From the NCBI RefSeq assembly GCF_014202345.1, contig NZ_JACHGO010000009.1, positions 29,133-93,132 on the forward strand: a DNA stretch of 64,000 bases. The letters are read 5' to 3'. The notes beneath the pieces were generated by a model. That model saw nothing but the letters and a program-made list of their open reading frames with translations. It did no database searches and was not told where the DNA came from. The stretch comes from Desulfovibrio intestinalis (lineage in GTDB: Bacteria > Desulfobacterota > Desulfovibrionia > Desulfovibrionales > Desulfovibrionaceae). Numbering within the stretch: position 1 is the stretch's first letter; every line of letters begins with the position of its first letter. The translations under genes were made by a program, and so were the position numbers. Shown in pieces: positions 9,119 through 17,569 of this stretch.

Positions 9119-9544
9119 CTACTTCAGGCTTGTGACAAAATCGTGCAGGCAGGTCACAGCTCTCACTGTGAAGCGTTCACACAAATGGGGCGGGTCATCA
9201 TCCCGAAAACCGCCGGGCCTGAGATCACGGCAGGCCAGACTGCTGAAGTTTCTTTTGAAAAGGCTGGCATAGCGCGAGCACATTTCAACAATTTCAGCAT
9301 CAGTTTTGCCCAGGGTAGCGCCGTAAATCCCCAGAAAGAGCATCGCTCCTTCCATCAGGCCGCATTGGCCGCCTTTGTCTCCGGCCCCGTGGCATCCCAC
9401 GGTGGCCTGAAAAAGCAGCGGATGCACAGGCTGCCCGGTCAACTGCTCAAGACAGTACAGGGTAGTCTGGGCGCAGTTGGCGTTTTTGTCCCAATAGCAG
9501 TGGTGAACCATTTCGAGAATGCGTTCTTGAGTGCCCATCGTCAT
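9119..9544 (-). CDS. C_GCAxxG_C_C family redox protein
   Basis: 141 residues of the C_GCAxxG_C_C family, small proteins with conserved cysteines presumed to be redox- or metal-active. The pattern seen is NCAQTTLYCLEQ, then VGCHGAGDKGGQCGLMEGA, then a late cysteine in SSLACRDL and another in VTCLHDF. Start choice: ATG at 9544, preceded by a G5 run with 7-base spacing; a second ATG six bases on is possible. It begins two bases beyond the stop of the upstream GT-B-like gene, so translation is probably coupled. No partner enzyme is evident. Confidence 0.82.
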   Translation of the reverse strand: MTMGTQERILEMVHHCYWDKNANCAQTTLYCLEQLTGQPVHPLLFQATVGCHGAGDKGGQCGLMEGAMLFLGIYGATLGKTDAEIVEMCSRYASLFKRNFSSLACRDLRPGGFRDDDPPHLCERFTVRAVTCLHDFVTSLK

Positions 9545-9546
9545 AC

Positions 9547-11562
9547 TTATACCCCCAGCAACTTTTTCCAGCGCGGCAGGGCCGGGTCCAGATCCAGATA
9601 GTTGGCCGGCAGTTGCAGGGGGGCGGCAGCGGCCAAGGCCTCAGCCACATCCTCCACGCTGCCTGTTCGGGGCAGCTGGGGCACATCCTGCAACGGACAA
9701 AGATCAAAATCATCCACAGGCAGCATGCTCATTATCGGCAGCCCCTTCAGGGCCGCCTCAAGCGCAACTGTTGTAGAGTTGGAAGACCACACCACAACCC
9801 CCGGCACAAATTCCTCGCCAATGGCGCCCTGAGCAATGCGCACTTCAGAAATGCGGCGGCCCAGCAAGGCGCGCAGGCGTTCTTCCACTGGCAGGTAGGG
9901 GTGAGGTTTCACCACAATCTGCCAACCGTCCAGAACCCCGGCATGCAGCGCGCGGGCCAGCAGAACCAGATGGGCCTCCGTTTCATCCTGAAAAAAGCTG
10001 GTAACGGCCAGAAGGCGCTTCGGCTGTGCTGATGCTGCTTCAGTTGCCCGTACTGCGGAACTTTCTTCGCCGGATGCAACGGTCGACGGCAAGGAACGCG
10101 CGCCTTCAGCAAGATAGAGATAACGCAGGGCCTCCACTTCGCCAAGCCTTTGGGGGGGCGTGCCCGCCTGTAGCCACTGTTCGCAGGCAGATTGCCCGTT
10201 GCCGCGAATCATGTCGGGCTGAAAGACATCGCAGGGGGCCTCAAAAGTGCGCGGATCGTCAAAATAGCGAAAATCCGTAGGCCGCACCGTAGAGTGCTGC
10301 GCCCCGATGACCGGGCCTGCCTCAGGGTCTGCGCAGGGCGTGGCAGCGGCCAAGGCCTCACGCATGGATACGGTGAGCATGCGCTCCCAGGGGCAGTTCT
10401 CCAGCGGGAAAAGCGTCCAGCGTTGCGGCCCGGCGGCCCCGGCGTAGACATCGAAGGCGCGTTGTTGCAAACAGCGCTCAAGACCGCGCCAGCCCCTGAA
10501 AGACTCTACCCAGTAAGTTTCCAGATAAGGCCAGAAGTTGAAGTGAGAACCGGCGAACCGGAATGCGGGCCGCACAGAGGACTCAAGGCTGTGGCTGCCC
10601 AGGCAGAGACGCAGGTACCGCCACAATGCGGCCCAAAGGTCGCGGTGGCGCAAAAATTCTTCAAGGTAATGAAAGCTGGCGCCGTCTTTTCCTTCCTTGC
10701 GAAAGCGGTCACGCAGGGCGATGCATTGCTCAAGGCTCAACTGCGGCGCAGGAAAGCGGATAAAGAGCCAGCGCACCCAGGGCGCACCTTCCTTTTTGGC
10801 AGCATCGCGCAGCGCATCGTGCAGGCTTTCCCAGTAGCGGGAGCGAAAATGCCCTTCTGCGGCGGCCTTCATGTCCACGTTGGGAAAATAGGTGGCAATG
10901 GTGGCTGCCTGCACAGGCCCGGCTTCTCCCTGCACGGGAGCAAAGGCCTTGCCCGCGTCAGGGCTTACGGGCAGTTTGCGGCGCACGGTCCACAGCCAGT
11001 GCGCGTAACGGGCCAGCGTTCGTAGTGGAGCCGGAGTCGCATTGTACAAGCGGCGCACAAAAGACACTGGCGGCTCCAGAGGCGCAGGCACACCGTGTTC
11101 TTCAGAAAAATCGCGCCCCGATGAGGCGCACATATGGGCCAGCACGCCGCGCAAGGTATCGTCCCCGCCAAAGAGATGCAGGGCCGTAACATTTTCCTCA
11201 TCCATAAACCGTTCAAGGGCGCGCAGTCTGTAGACGGCGTACAAACCGGGCGTCATCTTGGGGTGACGTTCGTAAAGCAGCGAGCACCACCACATGGAAA
11301 GCGGATGCCCGGCGCGCAGCTTGTCCTGCACTTCCTTGCCGTCTTCCGTTGTCAGGCGCCCCAGGTCATACGCCCAGGCTGCGTGTTCCGCGCGGATGGT
11401 TTCAAGCTCTGCCCGCAGCCGGGCCGCAAGCGAAACGTGCCCCTTGGGGGCTTCCCAGCCTTCCCACTGCACGAAGATCCGCTTGTCTTTTCCGCCATTG
11501 GCGGCCGGGCAGGAAATCAGGTCTGGCTGGCCGGGCCCGACAACCAGGATAAGTTCCTTCAT
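9547..11562 (-). CDS. Predicted GT-B-fold surface-carbohydrate biosynthesis protein
   Basis: 671 residues, soluble, without a signal peptide. It resembles the group of surface-carbohydrate biosynthesis proteins found in O-antigen-type loci (LIC13510-like). The C-terminal part has the look of a GT-B nucleotide-sugar domain: [14 protein letters not shown] (~580-593) and [21 protein letters not shown] (~608-628), as in CDP-glycerol or sialic acid transferases. The N-terminal half with [19 protein letters not shown] is typical of that group. The start overlaps the mtnA stop by four bases (ATGA). No other polysaccharide genes are nearby, which is unusual. The family call is tentative. Confidence 0.6.
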   Translation of the reverse strand: MKELILVVGPGQPDLISCPAANGGKDKRIFVQWEGWEAPKGHVSLAARLRAELETIRAEHAAWAYDLGRLTTEDGKEVQDKLRAGHPLSMWWCSLLYERHPKMTPGLYAVYRLRALERFMDEENVTALHLFGGDDTLRGVLAHMCASSGRDFSEEHGVPAPLEPPVSFVRRLYNATPAPLRTLARYAHWLWTVRRKLPVSPDAGKAFAPVQGEAGPVQAATIATYFPNVDMKAAAEGHFRSRYWESLHDALRDAAKKEGAPWVRWLFIRFPAPQLSLEQCIALRDRFRKEGKDGASFHYLEEFLRHRDLWAALWRYLRLCLGSHSLESSVRPAFRFAGSHFNFWPYLETYWVESFRGWRGLERCLQQRAFDVYAGAAGPQRWTLFPLENCPWERMLTVSMREALAAATPCADPEAGPVIGAQHSTVRPTDFRYFDDPRTFEAPCDVFQPDMIRGNGQSACEQWLQAGTPPQRLGEVEALRYLYLAEGARSLPSTVASGEESSAVRATEAASAQPKRLLAVTSFFQDETEAHLVLLARALHAGVLDGWQIVVKPHPYLPVEERLRALLGRRISEVRIAQGAIGEEFVPGVVVWSSNSTTVALEAALKGLPIMSMLPVDDFDLCPLQDVPQLPRTGSVEDVAEALAAAAPLQLPANYLDLDPALPRWKKLLGV

Positions 11563-12686
11563 AGCTTCTGGCTCCCGGCGGATGCCGCAACGTCGTCTTC
11601 GTCTTCCGTAGCAGCGTTGGTGATACCCCCGCTGCGGCCAGTGTTCAGATCATTCAGGGCCGCCCATATGGACAGGCTGTACGGGGGATAAAGCACGCCT
11701 TTTTCCGTGATGATGCCGCTGATGTACTCTGCAGGTGTCACGTCAAAAGCAAAATTATACACAGGCACGTCCTTGGGACACAGGCGGGTTTCACCCACAT
11801 GTGTCACTTCGCGATCAGGGCGCTGCTCAATGGGAATGCCTCCGCCGTCGGGCGTGACCGGATCTATGGTCGACAAGGGCGCAGCCACATAGAAGGGAAT
11901 GTGAAAATGTCTGGCCAGCAAAGCCACGCCAAAGGTGCCTATTTTGTTGGCCGTGTCGCCATTGGCGGCTATGCGGTCGGCCCCCACAACCACGCGTTGC
12001 ACCATGCCCTTGCTCATAAGCAGAGCACAGGCATTGTCGCAGGCCACGGTTACGGGAATGCCATCGCGCGCCAGTTCCCAGGCAGTGAGGCGCGCACCCT
12101 GAAGAAAAGGCCGAGTTTCGTCGGCAATAACGCTGATTTTTTTGCCAGCTTCGGCAGCGGCGCGTATAACGCCAAGGGCCGTGCCATAACCAGCTGTGGC
12201 CAGGGCTCCGGCATTGCAATGCGTGAGCACGCAGTCGCCGTCATCAATACAGGTCGCGCCGTGGCGGCCCAGGGTTTTGCAAATGGCCACATCTTCGTCC
12301 TGCATGGTCTGGGCCTCGTGCGTAAAGGCCGTAAGCAGGGCTGACTGATCAATATTCGCGCCGCCAAAAGATTTCCATTTATTACGCATGCGTTCCACAC
12401 CCCAGCGCAGATTCACTGCCGTAGGTCTGGCGGAGGCTATGCGCTCCATACCCAGCTCAAGTCTTGCAGCCCAGTCCGGCCCTTGCGCATCCTTGAGGGC
12501 CAGCACGCAGCCCCAGGCCGCCGTAACGCCTATGGCAGGCGCGCCGCGCACGACCATGGTCTGCAAGGCGCTGATTACGTCGTCTGCAGTGCGACACACA
12601 AAGTCCGACTCCCGCTCTGGCAGAAAGCGCTGGTCCAACAGGTGCAGTTCAAGATTCTGATGGTCAAAACGGATATGGTCGTCCAT
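11559..12686 (-). CDS. mtnA: S-methyl-5-thioribose-1-phosphate isomerase
   Basis: Converts methylthioribose-1-phosphate to methylthioribulose-1-phosphate in 5'-methylthioadenosine salvage. 375 residues of the eIF2B-like fold. The substrate loop [13 protein letters not shown] is at 47-59, the catalytic cysteine is Cys157 in [13 protein letters not shown], and the catalytic aspartate is Asp237 in [10 protein letters not shown]. The C-terminus has about 20 extra acidic residues. The ATG at 12686 has a GGAGG site. It leads the mtnA - GT-B-like - C_GCAxxG_C_C group; no other salvage gene (mtnK, mtnB, mtnP) is in the window. Confidence 0.95.
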   Translation of the reverse strand: MDDHIRFDHQNLELHLLDQRFLPERESDFVCRTADDVISALQTMVVRGAPAIGVTAAWGCVLALKDAQGPDWAARLELGMERIASARPTAVNLRWGVERMRNKWKSFGGANIDQSALLTAFTHEAQTMQDEDVAICKTLGRHGATCIDDGDCVLTHCNAGALATAGYGTALGVIRAAAEAGKKISVIADETRPFLQGARLTAWELARDGIPVTVACDNACALLMSKGMVQRVVVGADRIAANGDTANKIGTFGVALLARHFHIPFYVAAPLSTIDPVTPDGGGIPIEQRPDREVTHVGETRLCPKDVPVYNFAFDVTPAEYISGIITEKGVLYPPYSLSIWAALNDLNTGRSGGITNAATEDEDDVAASAGSQKL

Positions 12687-12840
12687 GTGTTCCTCCGGGC
12701 AGCATACTGTTGCTCATCCTACACCACGACGGGCTGAAAGCAAAGAGCAACTGGCGTGTCCGCCACAACCGCAACCTCTTTATATGCAAACTAACAATGC
12801 GGTAAAAAGAACTTAATTGCCTGATGTTTCGTACATAAGC

Positions 12841-12870
12841 TTTACAAACCTGCTTTTCGCTGGCTATGCT
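12841..12870 (+). promoter_or_regulatory. Candidate sigma-70 promoter for the aminotransferase leader
   Basis: TTTACA (12841-12846) and TATGCT (12865-12870) with an 18-base spacer, the only good -35/-10 pair in the 359-base gap between mtnA and the aminotransferase. Transcripts would run through the terminator-like hairpin at 12904. Confidence 0.45.
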
Positions 12871-12903
12871 GCACCACCCTTAAGAGGAACGTCTGAGGCG
12901 TCC

Positions 12904-12944
12904 ACCGCGCTTACGCCCTTGGGGCGAAAGAGCGCGGTTTTTTT
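12904..12944 (+). terminator. Intrinsic terminator inside the aminotransferase leader (attenuator candidate)
   Basis: Stem ACCGCGCT (12904-12911) with AGCGCGGT (12931-12938), an inner CGCCC/GGGCG stem, then T7 (12938-12944). It stands about 100 bases upstream of the aminotransferase ATG and about 35 bases after the candidate promoter, so it would stop a short leader RNA unless an antiterminator forms. No leader peptide with a regulatory codon run is obvious. Confidence 0.6.
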
Positions 12945-13045
12945 CAACCATGCGCGGCCGAGCGACATTGCTGGCCGCCCGCCGCGCCGCCGCAAGGGCG
13001 CTTGTGCCCTTGCCGGGACAATCATTATGCTCTGGGAGCAAGACA

Positions 13046-14227
13046 ATGGAAGAGTTTTCACGCATTCGCCGCCTGCCCCCCTACGTTTTCGCTGTAGTTG
13101 GGGACCTCAAGATGCGGCTTCGTCGGCAGAATATCGACATCGTGGACTTCAGCATGGGCAATCCGGACATCCCCACGCCCGCACCCATTGTGGAAAAGCT
13201 CGCAGAGGCAGCACTCAAGCCCATCAACCACCGCTATTCCCTTTCGCGCGGCATCCCAAACCTGCGCAAAGCTGTCTGTGACCGCTACAAGCGCCACTTT
13301 GATGTGGACCTTGACCCGGAAACCGAATCTATCGTTACAATGGGCTCCAAGGAAGGCCTGGCCCATCTTTCGCTGGCCATGCTTGAGCCCGGCGATGTGG
13401 TGCTTGCGCCAGACCCCACCTATCCCATCCACAAATACGCCCCCATCATTGCGGGCGCGGACGTGCGCAGCGTGCCCATCGGCCCTGGCCGGGATTTTTT
13501 TGAAGACCTTGAAACCGCAACCCGCCAGGCATGGCCCAAGCCCAAGCTGCTTTTTCTCTGCTATCCGCACAACCCCACCACAGAAGTGACGGACCTGGCC
13601 TTTTTTGAAAAAATTGTGGAATTCGCCAAGGCAAACAACATCTGGGTTATACACGACCTGGCCTATGCCGACCTTGTTTTTGACGGCTACAAGGCCCCGA
13701 GTTTTCTGCAGGCCAAGGGAGCAAAGGACGTAGGCGTGGAATTTTACACCCTGTCCAAAAGCTACTCCATGCCCGGCTGGCGCGTGGGCTTCTGCATGGG
13801 CAACAAGCACCTCATTCACGCCCTGGCCCGCATCAAGAGCTACCTTGACTACGGCATCTTCCAGCCCGTGCAGATTGCCGCCACCGTGGCCCTTAACGGC
13901 CCCGAAGACTGTGTGAACGATATCTGCAACGTCTACAAGGAACGGCGCGACCGTCTTATCGACGGCCTCAACCGCATCGGCTGGGAAGTGCCTTCCCCCA
14001 AGGCCACAATGTTTGTGTGGGCGCGTATTCCCGAAGCCTTCCGCAAAATGGGCTCCGTGGAGTTTTCCAAGCTGTTGCTGACCGAGGCTCACGTGGCTGT
14101 TTCGCCGGGTCTTGGCTTCGGCTCTTACGGCGACGAATATGTGCGCTTTGCCCTTATTGAAAACGAACACCGCACGCGGCAGGCCATCAGCAGCATGCGC
14201 AAGCTTCTGTCGGGCACGTCTGACTAG
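13046..14227 (+). CDS. PLP-dependent class I aminotransferase (alanine/aspartate type, AlaC-like)
   Basis: 393 residues of the class I/II aminotransferase fold. The PLP Schiff-base lysine is Lys238 in [14 protein letters not shown]; the cofactor-binding NPTTEV (176-181) and the substrate arginine region near [13 protein letters not shown] are present. It resembles AlaC/AlaT enzymes that transfer amino groups between glutamate and pyruvate or oxaloacetate. ATG 13046 has a GGGAG site; an in-frame ATG at 12950 would add an unconserved Arg/Ala-rich stretch and is rejected. It lies upstream of homoserine dehydrogenase, so an aspartate-family role (aspartate or alanine supply) is plausible. The exact substrate is not resolvable. 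Confidence 0.88.
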   Translation: MEEFSRIRRLPPYVFAVVGDLKMRLRRQNIDIVDFSMGNPDIPTPAPIVEKLAEAALKPINHRYSLSRGIPNLRKAVCDRYKRHFDVDLDPETESIVTMGSKEGLAHLSLAMLEPGDVVLAPDPTYPIHKYAPIIAGADVRSVPIGPGRDFFEDLETATRQAWPKPKLLFLCYPHNPTTEVTDLAFFEKIVEFAKANNIWVIHDLAYADLVFDGYKAPSFLQAKGAKDVGVEFYTLSKSYSMPGWRVGFCMGNKHLIHALARIKSYLDYGIFQPVQIAATVALNGPEDCVNDICNVYKERRDRLIDGLNRIGWEVPSPKATMFVWARIPEAFRKMGSVEFSKLLLTEAHVAVSPGLGFGSYGDEYVRFALIENEHRTRQAISSMRKLLSGTSD

Positions 14228-14364
14228 AACCGGTCAGCGTTGCTAAGGTGCACTGTCGAAACTGAAACACCTGAAGCGTTTCAACATAAAATGCTCTCAG
14301 GCTCAGTGCATAAAAGTTCCTTTGCTTTTTGCGGCCGATAGTGAACCAGAATATGACCACCTGC

Positions 14365-14444
14365 GCTCCGGCGGGCGGGTTCGCACCAGGAATCGCGCAT
14401 GTGCGCACCTGCGGGCGGCCCCCTGCCGGAGCACAGTGTTTTTT
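14365..14444 (+). terminator. Branched terminator-like RNA structure upstream of hom
   Basis: An 11-bp closing stem (14365-14375 with 14422-14432, one G-T) encloses a CAGG/CCTG helix (14387-14390 with 14408-14411) topped by GCGCA/TGCGC, and is followed by GTG and T6 at 14439-14444. It is either the terminator of the aminotransferase gene or the expression platform of a structured leader for hom. The remainder of the 362-base gap holds nothing else that I can name besides the palindrome at 14510. Confidence 0.5.
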
Positions 14445-14509
14445 GCCCCCCGGCCCTTTTCGGGTATTGAGCGCTGTTGCCACATGACGTAAAAGGATAA
14501 AAACGTGCA

Positions 14510-14531
14510 CAGACCGGGCATGCCCGATCTG
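14510..14531. promoter_or_regulatory. Palindrome in the hom leader, possible operator
   Basis: A 22-base inverted repeat with a single mismatch; the core CGGGCATGCCCG (14515-14526) is a perfect palindrome flanked by CAGA/TCTG. It is 58 bases upstream of the hom ATG, where a transcription factor could bind. No regulator is known for it. Confidence 0.35.
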
Positions 14532-14589
14532 CGTCAAAACCGGTGCCTTATCAGTTGCGGCTTTGCTACCGGGCACTTTCGGAGAAATC

Positions 14590-15939
14590 ATGACCAAGAA
14601 CAGTGACAAGCCACTGGTAGTAGGCCTTGCCGGATTCGGCACCGTGGGCGGCGGTCTGGTACGCCTGATCGAAGAAAACGCAGACCTCATCCGCCGTCGT
14701 TCAGGCCGTGACATCCTGATCAAGAAAGTACTGGTGCGCAACGCCAAAAAGGCGCGCAACGTGCCCCTGCCCGACGGAGCGGAGCTGGTTACCAATCCAC
14801 GAGACCTTACGGACGACCCGGAAATCGACGTGCTGGTGGAACTCATAGGCGGCATCGACAACGCCCGTGATCTCATCGACCGCGCCCTCGATCAGGGCAA
14901 GCACATTGTTACGGCCAACAAGGCTCTTCTGGCAGAAGAAGGCCTTTCACTTTTTCAGAAGGCCGACCGCAAAAAGCGTATCCTGCGCTACGAAGCCAGC
15001 GTGGCCGGGGCAGTACCCATTGTGGAAGCCCTCAAGGAAAGCCTCACGGGCAACCGCATTCAGTCGCTCATGGGCATTCTCAACGGCACCAGCAACTTTA
15101 TCCTGTCCGAAATGACATCCAATGGGCTGGACTTTGACGTGGCCCTCAAGCAGGCCCAGCATCTGGGTTTTGCCGAAGCTGATCCCACGCTGGACATCGA
15201 CGGTCACGACGCGGCCCACAAGCTCATTCTGCTTATCCGTCTGGCCTACGGGGTGCACTATCCCTATACGGCCCTTTCGGTGCGCGGCATCCGTGGCCTT
15301 TCTGCGCTGGACATCCGCCTTGCCCGCGAATTCGGCTACCGTATCAAGCTCATCGGCCAGGTACGCCAGGTGCCCTGCCCCGAAGAAAAGGCTGACGCCA
15401 AGGAATGTGGCGAAGGCCCGGTACGCCTTGAAGCCGGGGTGTTTCCCGCGCTTGTTTTCCACAAATATCTGCTGGCCCGGGTGGGCGGTGCGTACAATGC
15501 CGTGCGCGTTGACGCCAATGCTTCCGGCCCGCTCTTTTTCCACGGACGCGGCGCGGGCGACCTGCCCACCGCCGGAGCCGTGCTGGCCGACCTGCTGGCC
15601 GTTGCCCGCGACGAACGCCCCAACAATACAGGCTTTGTGGGCAAGGAGCTGCCCAAGGCCGCCATTGTGCCGCCGGAAGAATGGCGCTCCTGCTACTATG
15701 TGCGCGTTATGGTGCAAGACACACCCGGCGTGCTGCGCGATCTTTCGGGCTGCATGGCCGCCGAGGGAATCAGTATGGCGCAGGTCATACAGAAGTCTGA
15801 CGAAGGACAGGGCGTGCCGCTGGTCTTCATGACGCACGAAACCACGGCCCAGGCTATGAGCGACGCCCTCCAGCGCACGCTGGAAGCGGGCCTGCTCAAA
15901 GAACCCGCGGTATACTTCCGCGTGCTGGGCGGCGAATGA
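14590..15939 (+). CDS. hom: Homoserine dehydrogenase with C-terminal ACT domain
   Basis: NAD(P)H-dependent reduction of aspartate semialdehyde to homoserine, the branch point to threonine and methionine. 449 residues: Rossmann domain with GLAGFGTVGGGLV (12-24), catalytic domain with NGTSNFILSEM (~162-172) and AEADPTLDIDGHDAAHKL (~196-213), and an ACT domain at about 365-440 (YYVRVMVQDTPGVLRDLSG), the usual site of threonine feedback. ATG 14590 has a GGAG site. The next gene overlaps by four bases. No thrB or thrC is in the window. Confidence 0.96.
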   Translation: MTKNSDKPLVVGLAGFGTVGGGLVRLIEENADLIRRRSGRDILIKKVLVRNAKKARNVPLPDGAELVTNPRDLTDDPEIDVLVELIGGIDNARDLIDRALDQGKHIVTANKALLAEEGLSLFQKADRKKRILRYEASVAGAVPIVEALKESLTGNRIQSLMGILNGTSNFILSEMTSNGLDFDVALKQAQHLGFAEADPTLDIDGHDAAHKLILLIRLAYGVHYPYTALSVRGIRGLSALDIRLAREFGYRIKLIGQVRQVPCPEEKADAKECGEGPVRLEAGVFPALVFHKYLLARVGGAYNAVRVDANASGPLFFHGRGAGDLPTAGAVLADLLAVARDERPNNTGFVGKELPKAAIVPPEEWRSCYYVRVMVQDTPGVLRDLSGCMAAEGISMAQVIQKSDEGQGVPLVFMTHETTAQAMSDALQRTLEAGLLKEPAVYFRVLGGE

Positions 15940-17135
15940 TTATTCTTGACCAGCCCTATGTTTCGCCGGAGCTGCTGGCCTATGCGGCAGCCCGGCAGGA
16001 ACCCGTGCTCGACAACTATATGGCCCGGGCCTGCGCAACCGGGCTTAAAGTGCAGGACAAGCAGGGGCTCAACCTTGTGCCCGAAGCCCGCTTTGCCGCC
16101 ATGCTGCAAAACGGGCAACAGCAAAACAACGAAAACTCTGCCCCGCCGCGCCTGTACACCTGCTCTGAAAATTCCCTGTCATGGGTGGCGGAGCACTGCT
16201 CCCCGGCTCTGGCCGAGGCCATTGGCAAACTCAAGAACAAGGCGCTCACGCGCGAGCTGCTGCGCCCGCTGGACACGGACTATTACTACCGCCGCCTGAA
16301 CATGGCAGAAATGCAGGCTCTGCCCTTCAAAGAAGTGCGTGTGCCCTGCATTCTCAAACCAGCAGTAGGGTTCTTCAGCCTTGGCGTATACCGCATCAGC
16401 AATGAGGCAGACTGGCTGGCCGCCAAAAGCGACATTGCCGCCGAAGCGCAGCGCTGGGCCGAGCAGTATCCGCAGTCTGTCGTAGACGGCAACGACTGGC
16501 TGCTGGAAGAGTACATTGAAGGTGATGAATACGCCGTTGATGTTTATTTCGATCAGGACGGTCAGGCCGTCATCTGCAACATCCTGCGGCACGAATTCAC
16601 TGGCGACACCGACGTGAGCGACCGCCTCTACTATACCAGCGCGGGCATCATCCAGAACCATCTTGCGGAATTTGAGGTATGGTTCAACAAGGTCAACGCC
16701 ATTCTGGGCCTGAGGAATTTTCCGGCCCATGTGGAGCTGCGGCGCTCGGCTGCGGGCCGCATTCTGCCCATCGAGTTCAACGCCCTGCGCTTTGCGGGCT
16801 GGTGCAGCACGGATGTGAGCCTTTTTGCCTGGGGCTTCCACTCCTACGGATGTTTTCTTGAAGGCCAAAAGCCCGACTGGGATGCGGTCCTCAAAGGCAA
16901 GGAAGGCAAGCTGTATACCCTCATGGCGCTGAACAAGCCCGCCAACTGCCCGCCTGTTCACAGTTTTGACTACGAAGCCCTGGGCCGGGGTTTTGCCAAG
17001 GTGCTCTGCCTGCGCCGCCACGACTACAGCCGCTATGGCCTGTTCGGCTTTCTGTTTACTGAAACTCCTGAAAACCAGCGCCAGGAACTGGACCGTATCG
17101 CCAGTTCAGACCTGCTGGAATTTGCCGTAATCTGA
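15936..17135 (+). CDS. ATP-grasp domain protein coupled to hom
   Basis: 399 residues. The central region has ATP-grasp features: VPCILKPAVGFFSLGVYRI (~130-148, ATP-binding lysine), DWLLEEYIEGDEYAVDVYF (~187-205) and a C-terminal metal-binding stretch ILPIEFNALRFAG (~272-284). Such proteins ligate a carboxylate to an amine or thiol via an acyl-phosphate. The start codon overlaps the hom stop (ATGA), so it is translationally coupled. The substrate is unknown; position suggests something linked to the aspartate family, but that is inference. Confidence 0.8.
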   Translation: MIILDQPYVSPELLAYAAARQEPVLDNYMARACATGLKVQDKQGLNLVPEARFAAMLQNGQQQNNENSAPPRLYTCSENSLSWVAEHCSPALAEAIGKLKNKALTRELLRPLDTDYYYRRLNMAEMQALPFKEVRVPCILKPAVGFFSLGVYRISNEADWLAAKSDIAAEAQRWAEQYPQSVVDGNDWLLEEYIEGDEYAVDVYFDQDGQAVICNILRHEFTGDTDVSDRLYYTSAGIIQNHLAEFEVWFNKVNAILGLRNFPAHVELRRSAAGRILPIEFNALRFAGWCSTDVSLFAWGFHSYGCFLEGQKPDWDAVLKGKEGKLYTLMALNKPANCPPVHSFDYEALGRGFAKVLCLRRHDYSRYGLFGFLFTETPENQRQELDRIASSDLLEFAVI

Positions 17136-17150
17136 CCCAAGGAGGCCGCC

Positions 17151-17567
17151 GTGCTGTGCCTGGAATTTGAGACCACAAGCCGTAGCGACATGCGTGACAT
17201 TACTTCGCAGCTTCGCAGCTTTGTGCGGCGCAACGCCATTGAAAAAGGCTGGCGCAACGGCATTCTCGCTCTTTTTTGCCCGCACACCACCTGCGGGCTC
17301 ACGGTCAATGAAGGGGCAGACCCCGACGTTCGCCGCGACATGCTGACCTTCTTCAACGGTCTTGCGCCGCGTCTGGGCGATTATCACCATGCCGAGGGCA
17401 ACAGCGATGCCCATATCAAGGCAACCCTGCACGGCCCCTCGCTGACACTTTTTGTGGAAAACGGCGAGCTGTGTCTTGGCACATGGCAGTCTGTCTACCT
17501 GTGTGAAGGCGACGGCCCGCGCCGCCGCAGCGTTTGGCTGCAATGGCTCGCAGGACAGGAAGAATAG
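17151..17567 (+). CDS. YjbQ/UPF0047 family protein
   Basis: 138 residues of the UPF0047/YjbQ family, small trimeric proteins; E. coli YjbQ has weak thiamine-phosphate synthase activity and a possible metal site. The signature FCPHTTCGLTVNEGADPDVRRDM is at about residues 42-64 and GDYHHAEGNSDAHIKATLHGPS at 86-107, with conserved histidines. The start is GTG at 17151 directly after a perfect GGAGG. It sits 15 bases after the ATP-grasp gene and 2 bases before the antiporter gene, within the hom operon. Confidence 0.88.
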   Translation: MLCLEFETTSRSDMRDITSQLRSFVRRNAIEKGWRNGILALFCPHTTCGLTVNEGADPDVRRDMLTFFNGLAPRLGDYHHAEGNSDAHIKATLHGPSLTLFVENGELCLGTWQSVYLCEGDGPRRRSVWLQWLAGQEE

Positions 17568-17569
17568 TC

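Noticed and set aside
12950..13045. N-terminal extension of the aminotransferase starting at ATG 12950
   Set aside because: The extra 32 residues are Arg/Ala-rich and unlike the family, and the ATG at 13046 has the proper GGGAG site.
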